Assembly (NCBI GenBank): GCA_012862575.1
Contig: BLSF01000011.1
Coordinates: 62,001-126,000, forward strand
Direction: 5' to 3'
From: Parietichytrium sp. I65-24A
Lineage: Eukaryota > Sar > Bigyra > Thraustochytrida > Thraustochytriidae
Length of the DNA: 64,000 bases
Within the stretch, counting starts at the first letter, position 1; the number at the start of each line of letters is the position of its first letter. The notes beneath the pieces were generated by a model. That model was not told where the DNA came from and did no database searches. It saw only the letters and a list, made by a program, of their open reading frames with translations. Positions 1 to 9,515 of the stretch are shown here, piece after piece. The position numbers and the translations under genes were made by a program.

Positions 1-1392
1 ACACATCATCACACGCGTGAATATATGTCACTCGATTACAGAGAACTACTACTGGAGGGACGGAGGATGCGCTGTGTAAAAACAAAGGTGGTTCACTGAA
101 CTTGAACGCGGTGATCTTCCGGTAGTACAGTCAATTGGAATAAAAAAGAGCCCCCCTGCCCCCCCCACGTTTTCTTGAATCAAGGAGCTGAGAGCGCTAC
201 TTTCATATAGATTGCGTTCCTCATTTCGATCGACACTCTTGATTTATAATATCCCATGAACGGGGAGAGATGTCTGTCGTGAAATTCCAGAACTCAGAAG
301 GGCTATGTACAAAATGACAAAGCACTAAGCTATTACTAATAGAGCTCAAACGTCATCCTAATGGCGCTTTTGTTATGCTAGCTACTAGTTGGTATGATAT
401 GCACGTGGGTTGAGCAAAGCGCGTGTCCTAAGATACCTTAGGCTTGGTTGGAATGAGTTGTAAAGTCACGAGAAGTGTCAGGATTGTCAGGATCTTGAGG
501 TTGTTCAATTCACAGTCAATCAATCAAAATAAATGTTCAATGGTTGATTGAGATCATTGATTAATTAAGATTGAACTGAAACAAGTTTCACGAGTTACTT
601 TGGCCAACGTTGACTGTGAAGAATTTGATTGCCCGTAAATGAAGAGTACTGGTACCCCGGTATGGAGAGCTTTGAAGATTGGCAAAGTGTAAAAATGTGC
701 AAAAAGGGTTGCAGTGACTGCAGTGATTGACTGCAGAAGTTTTTACTAGCTAGCCCGTACTTCGAGACAAGTCGACGCATCGGACGCCGCATGAACCACG
801 AAAGTGCATGATGTCCCTCTAGCTAGCTAGAGATTCCTGGCAGTGAATTTCTTTTTTGGCATTGGCATCATTGGCGTTTGCATTGGCATTTGCATTCGTG
901 AATTTACTTTAACCCCAGTTCCTCTGCTCGGCGCCTCTGCTCGTCATGTGTACTTACTATCTGCGCACTGCTTCCGTGGCTTCCATAGCTTCCATAGCTA
1001 CCATAGCCTGAGCTTCCATCTTTAAAAAACCGATCGCTGCGGTCGGCAAGTCACTCGTAACGCCTGCAACGAGTTTGCGCAAGCTTCTTCTCCTTTCTCT
1101 GTCTCTGACCACCCCTGACCTCAGATGGCCACTGCATCGTTTGGATTCTTGATGATTCTTGGATCTGCGTCTGCGAATACGGAGTTCCAAGAGAACTAGG
1201 TTCACCGGTGAGATTTGAGCGAGATAGTTTTGGCTGTAAAGAACCCATCCCGCAAGCGAGCGGGAAGGCGAAAGGCTGCAAGGCAGATGGTCGCTCAGGG
1301 GCGCAGCAGATCGTTGGCGCGGTGAGAGCGATCGGTCCCCGCCTTTTTGTTCTTTTGTTCTTTTGTACCAAAGAGCTCGGTGGTGTTTGGCG
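1..1392. other. Non-coding region upstream of TERT
   Basis: No convincing gene is seen in this stretch. It holds CTAG- and GTAC-rich palindromic words (about 645-665 and 820-835), a GCATT/TTGGC-rich patch near 860-900, and a triplicated 9-mer at 979-1005. The last few hundred bases are probably the promoter and 5' leader of the telomerase gene. Short open frames here have no recognisable protein character. Confidence 0.6.
979..1005. repeat. 9-bp word repeated three times in TERT leader
   Basis: GCTTCCATA occurs three times in a row, the third copy with one mismatch, about 390 bases upstream of the telomerase ATG. It belongs to the class of triplicated 8-10-mers seen in many leaders of this window. 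Confidence 0.8.
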
Positions 1393-4134
1393 ATGGCGGA
1401 TCTTGTCCTGCAGCACTTATTTGGCACGGGAGCGAACGCAAAGCCGCTCGGCAGCGTGGTGCGGAGCATTACGGGCACGTACTTCTCGGCGCCGGCAGAG
1501 CTGAAAGATGTGTTGGTCTTCGACCCTAGCACAGAGCACAAGGTCGTGTACAGCAGACAGGGCGACGCTCCGGTCGAGCTTGCTGATGTCGTAGACCGAT
1601 GCATCGCTCTTGCAGTCGCGGACAGACAGGACAGCAAATACAGACGGAAAAATGTTCTCTCATTGGGCTTTGTCAAAAGCAGAGGTGGCGATTGTGATTT
1701 GACCGTCTCCCAGCGATGCGCGAGCAGTTCCGTGGGTTACCTCAAGAGCCCATTTTGGGCACCCGTGCTCCGCGCTCTCGGAGAGGACGCGTTCGCTGAT
1801 CTGCTGCTCAACCATATCGTGATGGTGAGAGCAGGGCTGTCGTTTGTGCAACTCACGGGACCAATCCTCGCTGGCGAGTTTCGGAGAGCTGGCACGGATA
1901 TGCTGCAGACTGGAAGGAAGTCCAGTGCGGTGCAGTATCTAAGAAATGGCCGACCGGATCGCGTTGACAGAGCGAAAATGTTTTACTCGTCCCACTTCAA
2001 CAGAAGATTCTGTCTTCCAAAAACATCTCTTTTGGCGAGCAAGACCGTTGGTGGTGCCTATCTCTGGCGCAAAATATTCAAATCTGCTAATCGTAGAGTT
2101 GGGAATTCAGAGCAACGCCGGCAGCGGCTCTGGTGCAGTGATCTACTTGCCCGCCATCGCAAATGCCCTTACGGCTCTCTGCTTCGAAGGCATTGCCCAA
2201 GCAGCCTTCCACCAGATAGCATTCGAGACACCCTCGGTCTTGCAAGCTCAGTGACAAGTGTCGCCGAATTCCTCAAGTCTGTGTGTCAGCACATCTTTCC
2301 GCGTAACACTTTTGCGGCAGTGGGAAGAAAGGGTCGACGGGCTTTTCTGAAGATACTTGATGACTTCATCCGGCTTCCGAGGCGGGACACATTTCTTGTT
2401 AGTTTTGTGGCGGAAAAAACCGGTCTGGACATTGCGAGGACAGATGTCCTCTTCAACGAGCTCATTGTACCGCTCTTACGCTCCGCCTTTTACTGCACGG
2501 AAGGGTCGGGAAGCGGACAGCAAGTCTACTACTTTCGAAAGCCAGTGTGGAGCGCCATATGCGAACTTGAGCTTAAAACCCTTTGTGACGGTGCGTCTGG
2601 GCGAGTGCCCCCGATCCTTACCAAGTCGCAGCCAAGGTCCAAAGCACCACTTCCGCGAACAGGTAATTTTAGCCGCCTTCGCCTGGTCCCCAAGGCAAGC
2701 TCAGGCCTGCGGCCGATCATGAATTGTAAGGCGCTCAACTTCAAACTAACGTTTGTCCATCAAGTGTTGAGGTCTTCCTTCCGCAAACTGCCTCAGCAGC
2801 ACCCTTTCAATCCGCAAATATTGGGTTTGAACGAATTTTACAAGCACTACAAGGCATACGTCAAGCATTGCAAAGAGAGTGTGCAGCCAGCCGGGACGGG
2901 CTACCAAATGCTCACCGTGGATGTTGTACGCTGTTTCGACAACATACCTCACGACAAGCTTGAAGATGCGGTTGGCGACTTGTTGGTTGACGCCGACTTT
3001 CGCATCCGAGGTTTCAATTCGATTTTTGTCAACCGCGCGATTCGGCGCTTGCGCAGCGTCACATCTCGAATCGTTCAGCACGGGACAGGGGCGGCTTCTG
3101 CAGAGTGTTCCGCTTTCAATCGTGCAAGCGCAAGCAGGCGGCCCGCAATCATTGTTGACAAAGCCGAGTCCTTCAGCATGTCTAGTTCCGAAGCGTTGCG
3201 CAAAGTTCGTATGCACGTCCGCTCACACTTTACGAACTTTGCAGGGAAGACTATGTTTCGACAAACACGAGGTATCCCGCAAGGCTCCATCCTCAGCAGT
3301 CTACTATGCGCCATTTACTTTCAGCACTTTGAACAGCAAAAGCTGAGCTCAATCTTGTTTGATCCAGAGCTCAGTCGACCTCTCCTCTCGCGCCATTTAG
3401 AAGGCCCTAACCCTGACTCGCCTCCAAACGCTGCACATACGTTTTGCGTCAGATTGCTTGATGATTATCTCGTCATTTCCACGCACCCGAGGCCACTTGC
3501 TAGCTTTCAATCGAGAATGGAGAAAGGTTTCCCAGAATTTGGCATTCAGGTAAATCCCGCGAAAACAAAGATTTCCTCTATGGAGAAACCATTCATATCC
3601 TGGTGCGGGTATACGTTCAACACAAAGGATTTGTCCGTGACTTTTGATGTCGAGAGACTTGAAAAGCTGTCCAGCGGGGCCCAAGCAGTGGCCGCAGGGC
3701 GCGGCCCGGCGATTTGGGAAAGCGAGGCGCACCAGTTGCGCCAAGCCTTTCAACTCATAGCGCTGCGATGTGATCCCGTTCTTTTTGATAAGACGATAAA
3801 CCCATTGCACGTTGCCAAGGTAAATCTACGTACAGTTTTCCGTATGGCAATGGCGAAACTTACCCCGGAAGCTCAAAGCCGCCACTTTGCTCGGATCGCT
3901 CGATTTGCCAACAACACAATTCAAAGCCGGTGCAGCGGCGAAACGGACCTAACTTTGAAGATTGCACTCAATATACAGCAAAAGCTCCTAAACCCCGTTT
4001 CCAAGCGAAAAGCCAAAGTCGGCCACAAGAGCTGCAAGAGACAGAAGGTATCTCGTTCGCAGGCTAAAGCTCGTGACGAGGCGCAATCCCAACAGGATAC
4101 AGGTCTCGCAAGTAAACAAGTAACATTCAAGTAA
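1393..4134 (+). CDS. TERT: Telomerase reverse transcriptase
   Basis: Catalytic subunit of telomerase, which copies the RNA template onto chromosome ends in the nucleus. The 913-residue protein has all the expected parts in order. The N-terminal TEN domain (about 1-160) includes NVLSLGF and a segment ending in QLTGP. The RNA-binding domain has a CP motif RHRKCPYG near 254 and a T motif ending YYFRKPVW near 367-395. The reverse transcriptase domain has motif 1/2 (LRLVPK...GLRPI), motif A with Asp510, motif B' (TRGIPQGSIL), motif C LLDDY with Asp690 and Asp691, and the primer-grip WCGYTFN near 737. All three catalytic Asp are present. The start is the first ATG before the TEN domain. It is one exon and shorter than human TERT (1132). 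The neighbour SEN34 is convergent, 82 bases away. Confidence 0.96.
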   Translation: MADLVLQHLFGTGANAKPLGSVVRSITGTYFSAPAELKDVLVFDPSTEHKVVYSRQGDAPVELADVVDRCIALAVADRQDSKYRRKNVLSLGFVKSRGGDCDLTVSQRCASSSVGYLKSPFWAPVLRALGEDAFADLLLNHIVMVRAGLSFVQLTGPILAGEFRRAGTDMLQTGRKSSAVQYLRNGRPDRVDRAKMFYSSHFNRRFCLPKTSLLASKTVGGAYLWRKIFKSANRRVGNSEQRRQRLWCSDLLARHRKCPYGSLLRRHCPSSLPPDSIRDTLGLASSVTSVAEFLKSVCQHIFPRNTFAAVGRKGRRAFLKILDDFIRLPRRDTFLVSFVAEKTGLDIARTDVLFNELIVPLLRSAFYCTEGSGSGQQVYYFRKPVWSAICELELKTLCDGASGRVPPILTKSQPRSKAPLPRTGNFSRLRLVPKASSGLRPIMNCKALNFKLTFVHQVLRSSFRKLPQQHPFNPQILGLNEFYKHYKAYVKHCKESVQPAGTGYQMLTVDVVRCFDNIPHDKLEDAVGDLLVDADFRIRGFNSIFVNRAIRRLRSVTSRIVQHGTGAASAECSAFNRASASRRPAIIVDKAESFSMSSSEALRKVRMHVRSHFTNFAGKTMFRQTRGIPQGSILSSLLCAIYFQHFEQQKLSSILFDPELSRPLLSRHLEGPNPDSPPNAAHTFCVRLLDDYLVISTHPRPLASFQSRMEKGFPEFGIQVNPAKTKISSMEKPFISWCGYTFNTKDLSVTFDVERLEKLSSGAQAVAAGRGPAIWESEAHQLRQAFQLIALRCDPVLFDKTINPLHVAKVNLRTVFRMAMAKLTPEAQSRHFARIARFANNTIQSRCSGETDLTLKIALNIQQKLLNPVSKRKAKVGHKSCKRQKVSRSQAKARDEAQSQQDTGLASKQVTFK

Positions 4135-4143
4135 CATTCAAGT
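4120..4143 (+). repeat. Tandem 12-mer spanning the TERT stop codon
   Basis: A 12-base unit (AAGTAACATTCA) is repeated directly, and the first copy contributes the last codons. The following AAG-TAA creates the stop. Slippage here would add or remove four residues without changing the enzyme core. Confidence 0.7.
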
Positions 4144-4216
4144 ACATTTTGCGCGACCCAACGTTTTTTATTTCAAGCGGTACTAAAACAGACTGATGCT
4201 AGAGAAGATACAACTT

Positions 4217-5300
4217 TTACACAGCTACAGAGGTACATTCGGCTTGCTCGTCATCGGCGCTATTGAGATACGCCAGCGGGTTCTCCCTGCGCAGGCGTAC
4301 TTGCTCGGCCGCCTGTGCTGCAGCTTGCTCTCGGAGCATTTGCTCCTCGAGCGCCTTGCCTTTGAGAAAGTCAGTGCGCCGAAACAGACAGCCTTCAACA
4401 AGCATGTAATTCACTTGCTCCGGGTCCTCGCTGTCAATGTGCGCAAATAATGCCGTCTTCCTTACCTTGGTAGCCAACGCGGCAATGGCGGACCATTTTG
4501 TGGGGTGAACTTGCTGACCGACATCGGCGGATATGCAAACCATGAACGATGAGTGCGCCGTTCCCGGATCGCCTGAGCGAAGCAGAGGTCGAATGTTAGT
4601 TTCTCCGCAAAAGTGCAAGCGCGCAACTTATCAAGTCCTGAACACCTAGCATGTCTTCGATAGGGTGGCGAGGCACGAGGGACGAGAAAAAGGTCAACTT
4701 ACCAGCGTAAAGTAGAAAATGACACCCAAAATTGGAGCCTTTTGTAATAATCCAGCCCCTTTGCCATAGATCTGCGTATACCTTCCACTGCACAAATTCC
4801 AAGTCAGAGCAGCGAAGCGGCCACTCGTGATCTTTGCGAACCTTTAAATTTTCTTCGGACGCCTTTGTGCTTACAAGTCTCAGAGCCCAAACCTCCGCGG
4901 CGCCGGGCATGCGTTCCACTGTGCATAGCCCACAAGCAACGGCGGTCCTGGCCTCCTCCATCAGGCATCGCATTGGCAGGCACACTTTGGCGGAGAACTC
5001 TTTTTCCGCGGACTGCCCGCCGTCCTCTCGCTCCTGCTCGCCCACACAAGTTCTCAACTTTTCGCGGTAGTCTGCGAACTTTTGCTTGCCGTCCGCCTCC
5101 AATTCCGCAGCGCCTTGCAGCCGCGGCCGCTTGCGGCCAAGAGTGTGCAGCACTCTCTTCTTCGAGTTGAGGTCCGGCGGCCGTTTCGTGTACGCCGAGG
5201 AGAGGAGCTTGTGTCTAAACAGCGCCTGAAGCGTGTCGCCGTCGCCCACCACGAAGGACTGCGAGAATAAGGACTCCCGGAGCCCACTGGCGGAGCTCAT
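4217..5300 (-). CDS. TSEN34: tRNA-splicing endonuclease subunit SEN34 (one intron)
   Basis: Catalytic subunit of the tRNA intron endonuclease, which cuts the 3' splice site of pre-tRNAs. Exon 1 is 5300-4703 and exon 2 is 4572-4217, giving 317 residues. The intron (4702-4573, 130 bp) has a GTAAGT donor and a CTCAG acceptor. Splicing restores the motif LLYAGDPGTAH, which aligns with the human LVYPGDPLRFH block: the catalytic Tyr and His stay eight residues apart. The third catalytic residue, Lys, is in TKVRKTALF. Upstream, LWQRGWIITKGSNFG is the family's signature helix-strand. The N-terminal half is charged and poorly conserved, as is usual. The start is an ATG next to a TG-rich leader. I find no SEN2, SEN15 or SEN54 partner in the window. 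Confidence 0.9.
4573..4702 (-). other. Intron of SEN34
   Basis: A 130-bp phase-1 intron with donor GTAAGT and acceptor CTCAG. Without removal, the catalytic Tyr and His codons sit in separate open frames. Joined, they give the conserved GDP linker. Confidence 0.9.
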
Positions 5301-5980
5301 TACGGCTTGTGTGAGTGTGAGTGTGTGTGTGTGTTATGCGCCGCTGTACTTTTTTCTTCTCCGTCGTCGCGAGTGACCAAGGAAAGCGACTTTTGATGTT
5401 TTGATGACTTACGAATCACTTGATCTGCTCATCACTCATCATCACTCACCACTCACATACTCCTCTCAGCAGCTACGACGAGTGGTAGCGTCTCCAATAG
5501 CGACTCCAAGCCATTGGGGAACCCTTTCTCTTACTGGCCAGCTATCCTCTGACACTACACTATGCGGCTTTAGCTTAGTAAAGATAGTACGGAAGGGTAC
5601 TAATATTAACTGTAGTGCAGTCTTGCAGGATGGATGGGAACTATAGTAGTCTTTCGTGTAGTCTGCATAATAGTCAAGGTGGTAGCATACTGTCGCCTTA
5701 GACCTCTGGGTAGCACCTTCCGTATCATGACCAACTAACTAGAGAGTGGCCAAAGACATAGGCGAGTAGAGTTCCGGAGGACATCATAGCCTTTGTCCTA
5801 TCGCAGATAGGCCATGACACACGGTTATGCCACCAAATAGCGCTGGCGGGGTAGGAAGACCTACATGCGTAGGTACGAGTGGATAGGAAGCACTTATACA
5901 GTATTAGTAGTATAGTGGAGAGAAGGGAGAGAAGGACAGGGAAAGTGAAAGTCCACCAGCACTAGTACCGGGACCGGTAC

Positions 5981-6025
5981 TGAGTATTACTGAGTACTGA
6001 GTACTGAGTACTGAGTACTGAGTAC
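5981..6025. repeat. TGAGTAC heptamer array
   Basis: The 7-base word TGAGTAC is repeated about six times with one variant copy. The same word, often as TACTGAGTAC or its complement, is scattered through other intergenic regions of the window. Confidence 0.85.
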
Positions 6026-6272
6026 GGAATAGTACACCAAACGAACTATGAGACATTCACTACATTCACTCACTCACTTTCGCAGTGTCGCTCGTACCAA
6101 CTCGTACTGGCACCTAGCGACACGTACAGCCCCATAGCGACCTATAGCGACCTATAGCGACCCGTAGAGCCATATAGAGAGGCCTACCTGAGATAGATGC
6201 TCGCTGTCTCACGCAGTCCACCGTAGTCCGCGCAGAGGAGACAGAGGAGGCAGAGGAAACAGAGGGGAGAAA

Positions 6273-6299
6273 GGAGACTGTGGAGACTGTGGAGACTGT
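6273..6299. repeat. 9-bp word repeated three times upstream of PP2A B56
   Basis: GGAGACTGT occurs three times exactly, inside a purine-rich tract. It lies about 950 bases upstream of the PP2A ATG. Confidence 0.8.
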
Positions 6300-6600
6300 G
6301 TGGGCAGGGAGGCAGAGCGCGACAGGGCGGTGCAAGCGAGAGCGGAGACAGCAGCCGCAGTCGCAGGTGGTGGCGCAGCTGCAAACGCGCGCCAAGTGGT
6401 CCGTGGATACTTGGATAGGCGCCTGGGATAGGGATCCGTAACCGCGAGTAGGCGGCGGTGTAGAGCTAGATACTAGATAACAGATACCAGATACCAGATA
6501 CGCGACGTTTCGGATACAGGGAAGAGCGCGACTGAGTGCGAGCGAGCGCGGCGGTTTCTGCGCGGCTCTGATCACTCTCTGATCGCTCGTAGCACCGTCC

Positions 6601-6627
6601 GTCTGTTCAGTCTGTTCAGTCTGTTCC
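6601..6627. repeat. Second triplicated 9-mer upstream of PP2A B56
   Basis: GTCTGTTCA is repeated three times, the last copy ending in C. It lies about 620 bases before the PP2A ATG. Confidence 0.8.
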
Positions 6628-7250
6628 GTCGTCCTGTCGCTCAATCGGCCGACGCTTCCTTCGTACTCTTACTCTGAAGAGCTCGTTCGCACCCTACACT
6701 GCCGGGTACCTCTCACAGCCCACAGCCCACAGCCCGTTGGCGCCGACTGACAGAGGCCGAGGAGTGAGGCTACAAAGCGAGGAGAGAGGAGAGAGGAGAG
6801 CGTGTTGTTCTCTGTCTTTGCCTCCGCCGCTTCTTTTCGCCGTCGAGTGACGCTCTGAAGGCCACGGTCACTGTGCGCCGGATCTTTGTTCGAACTTGGA
6901 ACAAAGTCAGAACCTCCTTTTGCATTTTGGTGTTTTGATAATTATTCGTGCGCAGACTTTGGCGCTCTGTTCTCGCCTTCTTTGTCTGAGAGGGCTTTTC
7001 TTTTTCAAACGGTTTGCGACTAAAGAGTTCCATTGAAGTTGGCGAGATTGGGCGATTTTTTTCACACTTTGCCTGGAAGCGAGCAAGGACATTCCGATCA
7101 ATACGCTTTTGATTGGTGAGAAACCAGGAGACACCTGTTGATTATAAACGTGGGCCAAGGCGTCGTGTACTGTGCTGTAAAAGGCCAGTCCCAACAGGAG
7201 GACAAGGAAGAACGAGTGTCAAGGAGCTCTCGCTTTCACTACCCGACATA

Positions 7251-8849
7251 ATGTTTCGCGGGTTTGGGAAAAAAGACAAAAACAAGTCACAAAAGGGCTC
7301 TTCCACGTCATCACCCGCGCCAAATGCGTCGTCATCGAGGGATGCGGACCCAAGCAAGGCGCCCGCTGGCGCTCACTCTGGCGGAAAGGAAGGCTCATCG
7401 CAAAGCTCGTCTTCGGGGCCATCTGATTTTGACAAGTTCGAGAGGCTCACGCTACTGTCTGCCCACTCGTTGAAGGACGTGAGCCCTTCAGACCAGCCAA
7501 AGCTTTTTCGCAAACACCTCCAGCTCTGCCAGCAAAGATTCGATTTTAACACAATGTCAGAGATGAAGGAGAAGGAGGCCAAGCGTTTGTTGCTGCTCGG
7601 TCTGGTGGACTACATCAACAACCCAAACACAAAGCTGCACGAGACGGAGTTCGCGGACATTATTGGGATGGTGAGCGCAAACATATTTCGAGCACTGCCG
7701 CCTCGCACAGACTTCTTGACGGATATGGATGAGGACGAGCCTATTGTTGAGACTGCATGGCCACACTTGCAGATTGTGTACGAGTTTTTGCTGCGCTTCA
7801 TTGTGTCGAGTGACGTAGAACCAAAGGTGGCCAAGAAATACCTCTCGCATTCGTTTATATTGAACCTATTGGAGCTTTTCAACTCCGAAGACCTCAGAGA
7901 ACGGGATTATCTGAAAACAATACTTCACAGAATTTACGGGAAACTAATGGCGACAAGGGCCTTCATAAGAAAGGCTATAGCAAATGTGTTCATGGGCGCT
8001 ATTTATCTCAACGATAGACACAACGGCATCGCGGAGCTGCTGGAGATTTTGGGTTCCATCATCAACGGTTTCGCCTTGCCTCTGAAGCTTGAGCACAAAC
8101 GATTCCTCAACAACTGCTTGATCCCCCTCCACAAAGTCAAGTACCTAGCTGCGTTTCATCAGCAGCTCGAGTACTGTATCTGCCAATTCGTTGAAAAGGA
8201 CAACCAGCAAGCCACTCCTGTTATTCTCGGGCTCCTAAAATTTTGGCCCCAAATCAACTCTCCAAAGCAGGTGCAATATTTGCACGAGCTCGAGGAGGTC
8301 CTCGAACTCACTCAGCTACAAGAGTTCCGGCAAACCATCACCCCGCTGTTCAAGCAGATCTCTCTTTGCCTTAGCTCGCAGCATTTTCAGGTGGCAGAAC
8401 GCACATTGTTGCTTTGGAACAACGAGTACATTTACACACTCATTACACAATGCCGCGGACAAGTGCTTCCGCTGGTGTTTGATGTCCTTCGCGACAACTC
8501 CACTGAGCACTGGAACCCAACTGTTCTGAGCCTGTCGCAAGGTGTGCTCAAATCCTTTCAGGAGACCGACAGAACTCTTTACGAAGAAGTCTCCAAACTG
8601 AACCGGGCAAATGACGAGAAAAGAAAAGTTGATTATGCAAAGCGCGAAGCGCTCTGGGCACAGATCACTGATAGTAGTCAATCCCCCGACGGCTCGCAAT
8701 TTGGGCAGCCCGCGGCTCCTCCAGCTGCACCAGCGTCCTCTGATGTAGATCGAGTCACTGGGGCAGCACCCTCTTCTTCACTTGTGGGAGGCGTGGCGGC
8801 AGATGTAGCATCTGCTGCCTTATCAAATGCTCTCGAACAACACCAGTGA
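7251..8849 (+). CDS. PP2A regulatory subunit B56 (B')
   Basis: Targeting subunit of protein phosphatase 2A. It binds the A/C core and picks substrates through short LxxIxE-type motifs. The 532-residue protein has a Ser/Pro-rich N-terminus (about 1-60) and then the B56 HEAT-like solenoid. Diagnostic stretches are WPHLQIVYEFLLRFI, LLELFNSEDLRERDYLKT, LHRIYGKL and FWPQINSPKQVQ. The C-terminal tail is Ala/Pro-rich and variable. The start is set at MFRGFGKK. The frame is open farther upstream, but that part does not look conserved. It is a single exon. The family is very well conserved, so identity is near certain. I cannot assign an isoform. Confidence 0.96.
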   Translation: MFRGFGKKDKNKSQKGSSTSSPAPNASSSRDADPSKAPAGAHSGGKEGSSQSSSSGPSDFDKFERLTLLSAHSLKDVSPSDQPKLFRKHLQLCQQRFDFNTMSEMKEKEAKRLLLLGLVDYINNPNTKLHETEFADIIGMVSANIFRALPPRTDFLTDMDEDEPIVETAWPHLQIVYEFLLRFIVSSDVEPKVAKKYLSHSFILNLLELFNSEDLRERDYLKTILHRIYGKLMATRAFIRKAIANVFMGAIYLNDRHNGIAELLEILGSIINGFALPLKLEHKRFLNNCLIPLHKVKYLAAFHQQLEYCICQFVEKDNQQATPVILGLLKFWPQINSPKQVQYLHELEEVLELTQLQEFRQTITPLFKQISLCLSSQHFQVAERTLLLWNNEYIYTLITQCRGQVLPLVFDVLRDNSTEHWNPTVLSLSQGVLKSFQETDRTLYEEVSKLNRANDEKRKVDYAKREALWAQITDSSQSPDGSQFGQPAAPPAAPASSDVDRVTGAAPSSSLVGGVAADVASAALSNALEQHQ

Positions 8850-9515
8850 GACTGAGAACTGCTTGCCGCCGACCTTTTTTTTCGCAAACATGACACAATC
8901 AATATATTTTCTTTGACACGAACTCGATGCGCTCCCAACAAGCCATTGTGTGCGCAAAGGTTTCCTTCTGCTCGCACAAGTCACAGCATTCTTGCTAACT
9001 GTCCCAACTTTGGATATATTGGCCAGCTACTGTGTAGAAGCTATACTAAAGACTCTTTAACCTAGAGCAACATGATGAGAATACAGTTACCGGTACTCTT
9101 ACGACTGCGCAAACAAGGCCTCCAACCAGGAACACAATACATCACAATACTCACAATCAGTGACCACTATCGTGGACCAGATTTCACGTAAGCTGACTGG
9201 AGTTGCACTCTCCCCTCTCTTGCTCCGCATTACAATAGACATTACAATGGACGTACAGTGATAGGGTAGAGCTCGCTATGTTGGACACATCTATCCTCAC
9301 TCTCTCACGCTTCTCACGCTTCTCGCGCACAACCGCGGTGACAAAGTGACAGAGCGACAGTCACAGAGTAGTCCAGCGTTTGCACAGCTGAGCGGCGCAA
9401 GAACGCCTGGAACGCCTGGAACGCCTAGGGTCTTCCGAGTCTTCTGGGGGAGGCGAGAGGCGAGGAGAGCTGGGGAAACGAAAAAGTAGGAAGCAAGCGC
9501 GAGGGGAAAGGCAAG
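8850..9515. other. Intergenic region between PP2A and elongase
   Basis: Contains the PP2A 3' end and the elongase promoter and leader. Two triplicated 9-mers (near 9302-9327 and at 9401-9427) and a CCGGTAC word near 9090 are visible. No gene is seen. Confidence 0.6.
9401..9427. repeat. Triplicated 9-mer in the elongase leader
   Basis: GAACGCCTG is repeated three times, the last copy ending in A, about 90 bases upstream of the ATG. A related triple based on CTTCTCACG lies just before it at about 9302-9327. Confidence 0.8.

Larger units (their letters stand above)
5301..7250. other. Intergenic region between SEN34 and the PP2A gene
   Basis: No gene is supported. It holds a TG repeat in the SEN34 leader (5310-5334), a heptamer array at 5981-6025, and two triplicated 9-mers (6273-6299 and 6601-6627) upstream of the PP2A gene. 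Short runs of GATA/CGAC words lie near 6120-6160. Open frames on the minus strand here are made of these simple repeats. Confidence 0.6.

Noticed and set aside
957-1676. 239-codon minus-strand frame across the TERT 5' end
   Set aside because: It is antisense to the TEN domain codons and made of leader repeats; no domain or conserved text.
6114-6644. 176-codon minus-strand frame
   Set aside because: Its sequence comes from 9-bp repeats (TVSTVSTVS, EQTEQTEQT); no domain.
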